64,000 nucleotides of DNA from Nocardia vulneris (GTDB taxonomy: Bacteria > Actinomycetota > Actinomycetes > Mycobacteriales > Mycobacteriaceae), in contig NZ_BDCI01000017.1 of NCBI RefSeq assembly GCF_001613425.1, positions 310,001 through 374,000 of the forward strand, read 5' to 3'. The notes under the pieces are model-generated. The model made no database searches. It saw nothing but the letters and a program-made list of their open reading frames with translations, and was not told the DNA's origin. Every line of letters starts with the position of its first letter. Within the stretch, counting starts at the first letter, position 1. Both the position numbers and the translations under genes were made by a program. Shown here piece by piece: positions 17,273 through 25,859 of the stretch.

Positions 17273-18783
17273 TGGTTTCCTAGAGATGTCAGGTCCGCGG
17301 CCATGGCCAGCGCCAGCACCGCCTCTTCACTGGCCGCGCCGCGGTCCAGTTCGCCGGTGACGCGCCCCTGCTGCATGACGACGATCCGGTCGGCGAGGCC
17401 GAGCACTTCGGGTAGTTCCGAGGAGATCACCAGCACGGCGACGCCCGCCTCGGCCAATTCCTCGATGATGCGGTAGATCTCGGCCTTGGCGCCGACATCG
17501 ACGCCACGGGTCGGCTCGTCCAGGATCAGCACCTTGGGTTTACGCGCGAGCCACCGGGCCAGCACCACCTTCTGCTGGTTGCCGCCCGAGAGTTTGCGCA
17601 CCTCCTGCTCGATCGAGGGCGTGCGCACCCGCAACGATGCCACGTATTGCTGCGCGAGCCGGCGCTCCGCCCCCGCCTTGACGAACCGCAGCCGCCGCAA
17701 CCGATCCAGCATCGCGAGCGAAATGTTGTCGCGCACACCGCGATGCAGCAGCAGCGCCTGTGCCTTGCGCTCCTCCGGTGCGTAGCCGACCCCGGCCCGC
17801 ACCGCGTCGCGCGGCTGGCGCAACCGCACCGGCTTGCCGTCGATCCGCACCGTGCCGGAGCGGATCGGCAGATCCCCGGCCAGCGCACCGGCCAGCTCGG
17901 AGCGGCCCGCGCCGACCAACCCGGCCAGCGCCACCACTTCCCCGGCCCGCACCTGCAGGCTCACGTCGGACACGTCGTCGGTGGTGACCGCGTCCACGTC
18001 GAGCACGACCCGGCCGGGCGTGGCCGGACCGCGCGCGAACAGCGTGGACAGATCCCGGCCGACCATCATGCGGACGATCTCCTGATCGGTGGTCTCCGCG
18101 GTCGCGCGCACCCCGACCAGCGCACCGTCGCGCAGCACCGCGACCCGGTCGGCGAGGCGGAAGATCTCCCGCATCCGATGGGACACGTAGATCACCGCGA
18201 GCCCGCGCTCGCGCAGCCGCCCGATCAGCGCGAACAGTGACTCGGTCTCGTGATCCGACAGCGAGGAGGTCGGCTCGTCGAAAGCGATCACCTTGGCATC
18301 GGTGGTCAGCGCGCGCATGATCTCGACCAATTGCCGCTGTGCCGCAGTCAGTTTCGAGCCCACCGTGCTCGGATCCAGATCCCGGTCGAAGCCCAGCCTG
18401 GCCAGATCGGTGCGCATCCGCTCGTGCAGGGCCGCCCGGTCGAGCAGCCGGCCCGCCCGGCGCGGCAGCGCGCCGAGGTAGACGTTCTCGGCGACCGAGA
18501 CATGCGGCACGATCTCAGGTTCCTGGCCGATCACCCGGATCCCGGCCGCCCGTGCGGCGGCCGGGGTGGCCTGATCGAGCAGCACGCCGTCGAGTTCGAG
18601 CCGGCCGCTGTCCGGGCGGTGATCGCCACCGAGAATCCGGATCAGGGTCGATTTACCCGCACCGTTCTCCCCCATCAGCGCGGTCACCGCGCCGGCCGGG
18701 AAGTCCAGGCTCACCTCGCGCAGGGCGGGCACCCCGGCGAAGCTCTTGCTGAGGCCGGTGGCGCGCAGGCCGCTCAGCTGCAT
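17269..18783 (-). CDS. Sugar ABC transporter ATP-binding protein (AraG/RbsA-like, two ABC domains)
   Basis: The protein has 504 residues with two fused nucleotide-binding domains, typical of CUT2 importers. The first domain has a standard Walker A (GENGAGKST) and an AQRQLVEIMRA signature region with FDEPTSSLS. The second has a degenerate Walker A (GLVGAGRSEL), an LSGGNQQK signature and LDEPTRGVD Walker B. It powers uptake with the adjacent permease and binding protein. Its start overlaps the binding-protein stop by ten bases. Confidence 0.9.
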   Translation of the reverse strand: MQLSGLRATGLSKSFAGVPALREVSLDFPAGAVTALMGENGAGKSTLIRILGGDHRPDSGRLELDGVLLDQATPAAARAAGIRVIGQEPEIVPHVSVAENVYLGALPRRAGRLLDRAALHERMRTDLARLGFDRDLDPSTVGSKLTAAQRQLVEIMRALTTDAKVIAFDEPTSSLSDHETESLFALIGRLRERGLAVIYVSHRMREIFRLADRVAVLRDGALVGVRATAETTDQEIVRMMVGRDLSTLFARGPATPGRVVLDVDAVTTDDVSDVSLQVRAGEVVALAGLVGAGRSELAGALAGDLPIRSGTVRIDGKPVRLRQPRDAVRAGVGYAPEERKAQALLLHRGVRDNISLAMLDRLRRLRFVKAGAERRLAQQYVASLRVRTPSIEQEVRKLSGGNQQKVVLARWLARKPKVLILDEPTRGVDVGAKAEIYRIIEELAEAGVAVLVISSELPEVLGLADRIVVMQQGRVTGELDRGAASEEAVLALAMAADLTSLGNQ

Positions 18784-19823
18784 GTGACGCCCGCCTGCTG
18801 CCAGTTGCTCGCGTCGACCATGGTGGTCGGGGCGAAGGCCTCGGCGGGCATGGCCTTGCCGTTCTTCAGGTAGTCGTGCATGGTCTGCACCGCCAGCGCG
18901 CCGACGTCCTTACCGTTGATGAACAGGGCCGCCTTGAAACCGGTCGGCTTGCCGCCGCGCCACTCCTTGCAGGCCAGGTAGGCACCGAGCCCGACGCCGA
19001 GCACGTTGTCCGCGGCGTATCCGGCGTTCTGGATGGCGGCGACGCCGCCGCTGACGTTCTCGTCGTTGCAGCCCATGACGATCCAGTTCTTGACCGACCG
19101 GTTGCCCGCGACGGTCGCGGAGATCTTGTTCTGCGCGTCCGACGGGGTGTTGTCGGTGCCGACCTCGATCACTCGGACGTCCACGCCCGCAGCCTCGCGG
19201 AACGCCTTCTTGTTCGCCTCGACCCGGTCAGTGCACACGGTCACGTCCTGCTTCCAGGCCTCGACGATCGCGGTCTCCTCCGGCTTCCAGCCCGCCTTCT
19301 TGAAGTCCTGCCCCGCCCGGCGGCCGACCTCGGTGCCCATCTGCGCCCCACTGAAGCCGACCCGGGGTACCAGCTGGTCCTTGGCGCATTTCGACGGATC
19401 GGGCCCGGTCGTGCAGACCTGGTCGTCGGAGGTCAGCAGCGCGACGCCGCCGGTCTTGGTCAGCTGGGCGACCTGCGGGCCGACCGACGGGTCGGGGACC
19501 ACCACGATCACGCCACTGGCCTTCTGGTTGATCGCGTTGTTGACCTCGGTGACCGCCTTGTTCGCGTCGTTGCCCAGGTTGACCACCTTGAGATCGATGC
19601 CGAGTTCCTTCGCCTTGGCCTTGGCACCCTCGGCCTCGCCGATGAAGTACTCCTGATCGCCCTGCTTCTGGGCGTAGACCAGGCTGATCGCGCCCGTTTG
19701 CTGCTGCGGCCCCGCGGCGGGCGACGCACTTTCCTTGCCCGACGAACAGGCGGTAGCAGCCAGGGCGAGCGAGATTCCGCACAGCACGGCACTGGTCCAA
19801 CGTCGTCGATGGGTCCAGGACAT
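18774..19823 (-). CDS. Sugar-binding lipoprotein of ABC importer (AraF-like)
   Basis: This 349-residue periplasmic-binding-type lipoprotein has a lipobox at LAATAC. The ATG at 19823 fits the AGGAG ribosome site five bases upstream; an in-frame GTG at 19829 is too close to it. The central and C-terminal parts (IVMGCNDENVSGGV, then NVLGVGLGAYLACKEW) resemble the L-arabinose/D-galactose-binding protein AraF. It is the first gene of the eight-gene operon and faces the ROK regulator gene across a short divergent promoter region. Confidence 0.85.
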   Translation of the reverse strand: MSWTHRRRWTSAVLCGISLALAATACSSGKESASPAAGPQQQTGAISLVYAQKQGDQEYFIGEAEGAKAKAKELGIDLKVVNLGNDANKAVTEVNNAINQKASGVIVVVPDPSVGPQVAQLTKTGGVALLTSDDQVCTTGPDPSKCAKDQLVPRVGFSGAQMGTEVGRRAGQDFKKAGWKPEETAIVEAWKQDVTVCTDRVEANKKAFREAAGVDVRVIEVGTDNTPSDAQNKISATVAGNRSVKNWIVMGCNDENVSGGVAAIQNAGYAADNVLGVGLGAYLACKEWRGGKPTGFKAALFINGKDVGALAVQTMHDYLKNGKAMPAEAFAPTTMVDASNWQQAGVTCS

Positions 19824-19872
19824 GGGCACTCCTAGTGATCTGACGCATACTCGCGTCGCATAGTGATGCGGG

Positions 19873-19911
19873 TTACAGTAAGACTTCCACTAACTGTTGT
19901 AAATACTGTTG
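19873..19911. promoter_or_regulatory. Putative ROK operator in divergent promoter
   Basis: The 139-base divergent region holds ACTGTTG at 19893-19899 and again at 19905-19911, plus an inverted relative TTACAGT at 19874-19880. It is AT-rich compared with the flanking genes. ROK repressors commonly control adjacent sugar operons through such paired sites. The exact bases bound are not known. Confidence 0.4.
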
Positions 19912-19962
19912 GTCGAAGTAGTTCGGTATGTTGACGCCACCAGCGCAGGAGGAGACCCGACC

Positions 19963-21195
19963 GTGTACCAGCTGACCGCGCGCGACATCCGGCGCCGCAA
20001 CAGGTTCGGCGTACTACAGGCGGTGTACGCCGCCGACGGCCATATCAGCAGGCAGGACATCGCCCGCGCGACCGGGCTCTCGTTCGCCACGGTCGGCAAT
20101 ATGATCGCCGAACTGCTCGACGTCGGCGTGCTCGTGGAGCTCGGTCACGACGCGCCGGGTATCGGCAGGCCCCGGGCCCGGCTTGCGATCAATCCCGACC
20201 GCGGCCTGCTGGTCGGCGTCGACATCGCCGAAACAGCCATCCACTTCGACCTTTTCGACCTGGCTATGACAGCGTTGCGCGCGGTGGAGATCCCCGTCGA
20301 CCCGGCCGCCACCGAACCGCACGATGTCGCCGCGCTCATCATTCGCGGCATCCGCGAACTCACCGCCGGCGACGCCGACAAGGTGCTCGGCGCCGGCTTG
20401 AGCGTGCCGGGCCTGGTCGAGCCCGAGGGCGGGATCTCGGTCTTCTCGCCGTACTGGCACTGGCACGATGTGCCGCTCAAGGAGCTGCTCGACGATCAGC
20501 TCCCGCATCCGCTCTATCTCGACAATCCGCTCAAAGCCAGTACCGCGGCGCATCTCTGGTTCGGCGCGGGCCGCGATGTGGACGATCTGATCGTGGTGAC
20601 GCTGCGCGCGGGTGTCGGCATCGGCGTGGTGGTCGACGGGATGCTCTATCGCGGTGTCAGCAACAGCGCGGGCGAGTGGGGCCACACCAATCTCGTGCTC
20701 GACGGGCGCGAATGCCGTTGCGGGCGAAAAGGTTGCGTGGAGGCCTACGTCGGCGCGCCCGGGATCGTGCGCACCCTGCGCGAACTCGACCCGGCCAGCC
20801 CGATGCTCGCGCCCGACGATGCCGCCACCATCGCGGCGATCGCCGCGGCGGCCGGCCGCGAGGACCCGGTCGCCCTGGCGGTGATCGACCGGACCGGCCA
20901 CTATCTCGGTGTCGCCGTGGCCAATCTGGTCAACCTGTTCAATCCGCGCACCATGGTCTTCGGCGATCTGATCGCCGATCATCTCGGCCCGCCGCTGCTC
21001 GAGGTGACCCGGCGGGTGGCCGCCCATCACGCGATGACCGACCCGTTCGACGCGGTGACACTGCAACTCTCGGCGCTGCCGCACAATCCGGCCAGTCTCG
21101 GTGCCGCCACCTTCGCCCTCGACGGATTTCTCGCCGACCGGGAAACGTTCGGCTCCATCGCCGCCCGCCGCGCGCTGCGCACCTCAGCGACCTGA
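19963..21195 (+). CDS. ROK family transcriptional regulator
   Basis: The 410-residue protein combines an N-terminal winged helix-turn-helix (SRQDIARATGLSFATVGNMI) with a ROK sugar-kinase-like domain. The zinc motif CRCGRKGC followed by EAY is intact. The kinase-type ATP loop is weak (VTLRAGVGIGV), as usual in the regulators. GTG 19963 was chosen for the AGGAGGA at 19948-19954; an earlier TTG at 19909 lacks a site. It is divergent from the galactonate-pathway operon and almost certainly controls it, with a sugar or sugar acid as inducer. Confidence 0.85.
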   Translation: MYQLTARDIRRRNRFGVLQAVYAADGHISRQDIARATGLSFATVGNMIAELLDVGVLVELGHDAPGIGRPRARLAINPDRGLLVGVDIAETAIHFDLFDLAMTALRAVEIPVDPAATEPHDVAALIIRGIRELTAGDADKVLGAGLSVPGLVEPEGGISVFSPYWHWHDVPLKELLDDQLPHPLYLDNPLKASTAAHLWFGAGRDVDDLIVVTLRAGVGIGVVVDGMLYRGVSNSAGEWGHTNLVLDGRECRCGRKGCVEAYVGAPGIVRTLRELDPASPMLAPDDAATIAAIAAAAGREDPVALAVIDRTGHYLGVAVANLVNLFNPRTMVFGDLIADHLGPPLLEVTRRVAAHHAMTDPFDAVTLQLSALPHNPASLGAATFALDGFLADRETFGSIAARRALRTSAT

Positions 21196-21215
21196 CGGTC
21201 CGAGATCGCTGCGGC

Positions 21216-22763
21216 TCAACGGGTTTCGATGTCGGGTCGGCGCAGTTCCCGGGCGAGCAGCGAATCGACCAGATCGTTGAGGTCCTCGACCAGTCCGGCC
21301 GCGCCGCCACCGTGCGCGAGATTGTGCAGCTCCAGCGGGTCGACCTGGCGATCGTAGAGTTCGTATTCGAACCCGTCGCGCGGCCCGTCGAGCTGCTCCG
21401 GAGTGGAGTATCGGCCGAAGCTGTAGCGGGCGGTGATCGCGCCGCGCAGACAGTACCGGCTGCCCGGCAGCTGTCCCCCACTGGATTTCGCATCCGAGGT
21501 GAGCAGGATCGCGTCCCGGACCGTGCGCGCCGGATCGGCGAGCACCGGAACCAGATTCCGGCCCGGCCCCGAACTCGCTGCGGCACCGTCGATCCCGGCC
21601 AGCGCCGCCAGCGTCGGCACCAGATCGATATGAGAGGTCAGCGCATTCGCGGTTCTGCCGTGCCCGGCGGGCGCCCGGGGATCGGCGATGACCAGCGGTA
21701 CCCGGTTGTTCTCCCGGTAGATCATCGCCCCCTTCTGCCGCAGGCCGTGGGCGCCACCGAGTTCGCCGTGATCGGCGACCTGCACCACCACGGTGTTGTC
21801 CGCGGCTCCGCTGCGCTCGAGGGCGGCCAGCACCAGACCGCTCAATTCGTCGGTGCGGCGCAGCAATTCGAGATACCAGTTGCCCCAGCGCTGCCACTGC
21901 CGACGAGCATCCGGCGAATCGAGTTCGGTCGGCATCGGCCCGCCGACGATGCCGTTGATGGTGCGCCACCGGCTCTGCACCCGCGGCTTGGTGGTCAGAT
22001 CGGATTCGAAATTCGGCGGCACGTCGGCGCCGTACTCCGGCACGTCCTCGAACCGGTAGAGGCGCGGGCAGAACATCATGTCGTGCGGATTCACCATGCT
22101 CACCACACACAACCACGGTTCGGGATCGCCGCCGTGGCGTTGCAGCCAGTCGACGGCGCGGCCGACCACGCCCGGGTCCTGCTGGGTGCCCTCGTTCGGG
22201 CCACCCGCGGCCAGGATGTCGTAGGCCTCGTCGAACCCGTACCCCGACAGCGCCATCGGATCGGCGGCCACCGAGTCGGACAGATGCCATTTGCCGATGT
22301 AGGTGGTGTGGTAACCGGAAGCCCGCAACACGGTGCCGAGGGTCGGGACGGCGGTGTCGAGGTCGGGACTCCAGGTCTGGATCGCGCCCAGCACCGTCCC
22401 CATCAGATCGTTGCCCTGCACGTTGTCGAGCATGCCGCTCACCGGGGCGTGCAGTCCGGTGAAGAGGGTCGACCGCGCGGGCGAGCAAGGCGCGGTGGGT
22501 GTGTGATGCATGGCGAAGCGCACGCCGTTCGCCGCCAGCCGAGCCCGCGTCGGCAGCTCGAACCCCGGCGGCAGTACCACCTCCGCTCGCTCCTGATCGG
22601 TCATGAGCACGAGGATGTTCGGCCGCGACCGGGGCGCCGCCCGCGCCGCGGCCGCGCGGAGCAACGGCACCGCAACGGGCGCGGCGGCCATCATGCCGAG
22701 TACGCGGCGCCGATCCAGGCGTCGGCCGGGCGTCTCGGGTCGATCAGAATCGGCTACGTTCAT
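21216..22763 (-). CDS. Tat-exported sulfatase
   Basis: A 515-residue alkaline-phosphatase-superfamily sulfatase. A twin-arginine signal (DRRRVLGM) is followed by a hydrophobic stretch. The mature start NILVLMTDQ carries metal Asp residues. The formylglycine motif is CSPARSTLFTG, so the Cys must be converted by a formylglycine-generating enzyme, not seen here. VADHGELGG gives the other metal ligands. ATG 22763 has GAAGGG upstream. It lies 78 bases after the lanthionine synthetase gene on the same strand and may be cotranscribed. The substrate (sulfated sugar, choline or other ester) is unknown. Confidence 0.85.
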   Translation of the reverse strand: MNVADSDRPETPGRRLDRRRVLGMMAAAPVAVPLLRAAAARAAPRSRPNILVLMTDQERAEVVLPPGFELPTRARLAANGVRFAMHHTPTAPCSPARSTLFTGLHAPVSGMLDNVQGNDLMGTVLGAIQTWSPDLDTAVPTLGTVLRASGYHTTYIGKWHLSDSVAADPMALSGYGFDEAYDILAAGGPNEGTQQDPGVVGRAVDWLQRHGGDPEPWLCVVSMVNPHDMMFCPRLYRFEDVPEYGADVPPNFESDLTTKPRVQSRWRTINGIVGGPMPTELDSPDARRQWQRWGNWYLELLRRTDELSGLVLAALERSGAADNTVVVQVADHGELGGAHGLRQKGAMIYRENNRVPLVIADPRAPAGHGRTANALTSHIDLVPTLAALAGIDGAAASSGPGRNLVPVLADPARTVRDAILLTSDAKSSGGQLPGSRYCLRGAITARYSFGRYSTPEQLDGPRDGFEYELYDRQVDPLELHNLAHGGGAAGLVEDLNDLVDSLLARELRRPDIETR

Positions 22764-22841
22764 GGCGAACCCTTCGCTGTGCACAGCGATTGTTCCGCAT
22801 TTCGTTTCGCCACGCGAAGTACTCGGCGATGCCCGGTGTGG

Positions 22842-25433
22842 TCAGCGCGGTCCGACCAGCCACGCCCGCGGGTTGCCGTGCTTTAGCCGCAGCAGGAAAT
22901 CGACCCAGCCTGCCACGCCGACGGCGTAGTCGGCACCGTAGGCGCTCCCCGTCTCGTCCGCGGCCAGCAGCTGTCCCCGATGCCTTCCGGCCCGCACCGC
23001 GAGCGCGGCGGCGACCCCCTCGGCCCGCACTCGCGCGCGCTCGTCACCGGTCGCCGCGAACAGATCGAGCAGCAATTCACCGCTGCCCGCGAGACCGTGG
23101 CACAGCGTGGGCCCGGCCCGCCAGCGGCGCGCCCACACCGCGTCGGCGGCGCGCTCGGCCCAGGACAGTGCCTGCCGGTCGCCGCTCGCCCGCCAGTACT
23201 GCAGCAGGAACGTGCCGATGCCCGCCGATCCACTGCACCAATGATCGAGCAGGCGCGTCGGATCCCGCGGCCCGATCGGCCACAGCGCGCCCGTATCCGT
23301 GTGCACGACTGCGCCACACAGACTTTCGGCCGCTTCGGCGGCGAGCTCCAGCCACCGCGGCTCGTCCAGCCGACTGCCCGCGGCAAGGAGGAACGCGCCG
23401 ATTCCCGCGGTGCCGTGCGCGAATCCGTAGTCGACGGAGCCCGCGTAGCGGGAGTCGTAGTCGCGGGGCACCGGCCAGACCAGCACACCGTCGCGGCGCT
23501 CGGCGCGTTCGGTGAGCACTGCCGCGTACTCGGCTGCGCGGTCGCGGAATTCGGCCCGGCCGGTTGCCGACCAGAGCAACAGCGCCGCGCCTCCGGCACC
23601 GGCGAGACCGTGGGTGACATCGTTGTTCGGCCAGTCGCGCGGAACCTCGTCGAACAGCTGCGTACCTGCGCGGACCAGACGTTCGGAATCCAGGATCCGG
23701 CCTGCCGCGCACAGCGCGACCGCGGTACCGGAGCGGCCGATATACAGTCCGGGCACCGGGTTTCGTGCGGTCGTCCGGTCGGCGATCCAGTCGGCGGCGA
23801 TCGGCAACGCCGCGAGCACTCGCGCGTCGCCGCGGATCTCGGCGACGCGGGTCAAGGTGGCGAGGACACCGGCCGCCCCGTGGTAGACGTTGCACGGATC
23901 ACTGCGTTTGCCGCCGTTGCTGACCGGCCACAGCCGGTCCCCCGCGGGCGTCATCGTGTCCAGGAGATAGTCGACGCCGTCGTCCAGCAACCGATCGATA
24001 TCGGTCGTCCGGGGCCGGGGTCGCGGCGGGTCTTGTCGGTCGCAGGTGAGAAAGTCGCGGACGCGGTCGAGCGGCCAGCGCTCGGCCGGGTCGTCCGCGA
24101 GCAGGCCGAGCAACAGCGGACGCGCCGTGGCGATCTCGCGGTCGGTCTCGGCGGCCAGCGCCAGTAATCGCGCGATGCGTGCGGCTTTGCTCCTGGCCGG
24201 CGGATCGTCGGGCGCGAATTTCGGCTCGGCGCCCAGGCACAGCAGGAACAGCAGTGCGCCCAGCGCATGACGATCCGCCGCGAAATCGGCCGCGGCACCC
24301 GCGATCTGCTCCGGTGCCGCGTAATCCGGGGTCCAGCCGGTCATCCGGGTCGCGCCGGACCGGCTCGCGAACTCCAGGTCCACCAGCACCAGCGAATCGT
24401 CCGGGCGCACCATCACATTCGAGGCCGAGAAGTCCTGCAGGACGACACCGCGGGCGTGTACCGCGGCCAGCAACTCGGTGAGCCGCAGCGCCGTCGAGCG
24501 CCAGTCCGGTGCACCGTGCCTGCGGCTGCGCCACTCGAAAAAGGTGGTGCCCGCGATCATCTCCTGCACCAGGAAAAGGTCGTGCTGCTGCTCGAAGAGG
24601 GCGAGTCGGCGCGGTGCCAGCGGACTCAGCAACTCCAGCATCTCGGCTTCGTTGCGCAGCGCGTCCTGCACGTTCCAGCCGTGCGGACCGTCGCCGACGC
24701 CGGCCCGCGCCTGTTTGACTACCACCTCCGCGCCGGTGAGCCGATCGGTGGCCTCGAAGACGCCGCCCTTGTTGGCGTGCACGATCGCCCGGCGCACCTC
24801 GAACCGATTCGCCAGCAGCACACCGCCCGTCGCGTTGCCCGTCGCGCGGGGCCGGCCGAAGGGATCGTCCGCCCATGCCGGCGGCGCGAACCACGCGTCG
24901 CGCCGGTCCTCGACCTTGCTGCCGTCCGGCGCGGTCAGCACCGGCAGGTAGTCGCCGGCACCGCCGATGACGTCCTCGCCGAGGAACTCCCCGTAGCGGT
25001 AATGCACCAGACTGCCTGCCGCATAGGGCCGGTCCGACAGAATCGCCGGACCGGCGAGCCCGGCGGTGGCTTCGTGCAGCAGCGCAGCCAGGACGCGGAG
25101 CTGTGCGTCGTCGCGGGGATAGACGGTGATGAATTTGCCTGCGCCACCGCGCGGATAGTCGGCCGAATTCAATCGGCGCACCTGCTCTAGCGAGGCGGCG
25201 AATTTACCCGAACATTCGGTGCGCAGCACAATGTCGAGCGTGCGGTCGAGTACGGTGGCGGCCGAACCGACCGTGGCCGAAATATGCAGCTTCCACCCCT
25301 GCCGGGGCGGGTGGTAATTTACCGGGCTCAGATGGCACCAGACGCTGTCGGTCCGGATTCGACGATCGGAGCGCCCGGCAAGGTGGCGCTGCGCCAGATC
25401 GGCGAGCGTCGCCCCGGCTACCGAATCCACCAT
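22842..25433 (-). CDS. Class IV-like lanthionine synthetase (LanL type)
   Basis: An 863-residue trifunctional enzyme that matures the peptide encoded at 25527-25658. It has an N-terminal lyase-like region (about 1-195) and a protein kinase domain (about 210-480). The kinase has VVVKQ, the catalytic loop GVVLQDFSASNV and VDLE in place of DFG. A LanC-like cyclase domain follows (about 490-863). The kinase phosphorylates Ser/Thr, the lyase eliminates phosphate, and the cyclase adds Cys. The cyclase keeps zinc ligands: Cys near 733 in HWCSGSAG, and Cys-His near 778-779 in LCHGLAG. Class III enzymes lack these, so class IV fits better. ATG 25433 has GGGGACGG upstream; GTG 25469 is the alternative. 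Confidence 0.85.
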   Translation of the reverse strand: MVDSVAGATLADLAQRHLAGRSDRRIRTDSVWCHLSPVNYHPPRQGWKLHISATVGSAATVLDRTLDIVLRTECSGKFAASLEQVRRLNSADYPRGGAGKFITVYPRDDAQLRVLAALLHEATAGLAGPAILSDRPYAAGSLVHYRYGEFLGEDVIGGAGDYLPVLTAPDGSKVEDRRDAWFAPPAWADDPFGRPRATGNATGGVLLANRFEVRRAIVHANKGGVFEATDRLTGAEVVVKQARAGVGDGPHGWNVQDALRNEAEMLELLSPLAPRRLALFEQQHDLFLVQEMIAGTTFFEWRSRRHGAPDWRSTALRLTELLAAVHARGVVLQDFSASNVMVRPDDSLVLVDLEFASRSGATRMTGWTPDYAAPEQIAGAAADFAADRHALGALLFLLCLGAEPKFAPDDPPARSKAARIARLLALAAETDREIATARPLLLGLLADDPAERWPLDRVRDFLTCDRQDPPRPRPRTTDIDRLLDDGVDYLLDTMTPAGDRLWPVSNGGKRSDPCNVYHGAAGVLATLTRVAEIRGDARVLAALPIAADWIADRTTARNPVPGLYIGRSGTAVALCAAGRILDSERLVRAGTQLFDEVPRDWPNNDVTHGLAGAGGAALLLWSATGRAEFRDRAAEYAAVLTERAERRDGVLVWPVPRDYDSRYAGSVDYGFAHGTAGIGAFLLAAGSRLDEPRWLELAAEAAESLCGAVVHTDTGALWPIGPRDPTRLLDHWCSGSAGIGTFLLQYWRASGDRQALSWAERAADAVWARRWRAGPTLCHGLAGSGELLLDLFAATGDERARVRAEGVAAALAVRAGRHRGQLLAADETGSAYGADYAVGVAGWVDFLLRLKHGNPRAWLVGPR

Positions 25434-25526
25434 CCGTCCCCGATTCCTGTGCGCGGTGGCACCTTTCACTGTGCGTGCGGAGGGGACAGCACTCCCCTCC
25501 GCGACGTCACACGGAAAACCGCTGGA

Positions 25527-25658
25527 TCACTGATCGCCGTGGCAGGCCGAGCCCCGGGTGGGGTCCGGCCAGATGACCGCGCCGGCGCCGTGATCCCGTT
25601 CCGGCAGCGTCTGCAGCGCAGCCACATCCGTGCTCAGCTGCTCGATTTCTCGCTCCAT
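25527..25658 (-). CDS. Lanthipeptide precursor peptide, class IV-like
   Basis: A 43-residue peptide gene starts at ATG 25658 with AAAGGAAG upstream and lies directly before the lanthionine synthetase gene on the same strand. The leader MEREIEQLSTDV is acidic and helical. It contains LQTLPE, like the LxxLPE leader motif of class IV peptides. The core, after DHGAG, is short: AVIWPDPTRGSACHGDQ. It has one Thr, one Ser and one Cys, allowing at most one lanthionine or methyllanthionine ring. Position, leader and composition make this the likely substrate. The cleavage site and final structure are unknown. Confidence 0.75.
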   Translation of the reverse strand: MEREIEQLSTDVAALQTLPERDHGAGAVIWPDPTRGSACHGDQ

Positions 25659-25859
25659 CGTCGCTTCCTTTCTCGAATCGGGTCGATGCAGGCCCGACAG
25701 CAACCGGTTGAATTACCGGACGCGCCATCATTGTTCGGCGAGCGGTAGCCGAATTGCCATGCGCCGGTCCGCTCACCGAACCAGCGGGTCGCTGTGGCTC
25801 CGGCACCGCACTACCGTGAACGGCACTCAACCGAATTATTCTGGGGGAAGGGGTTTCCC

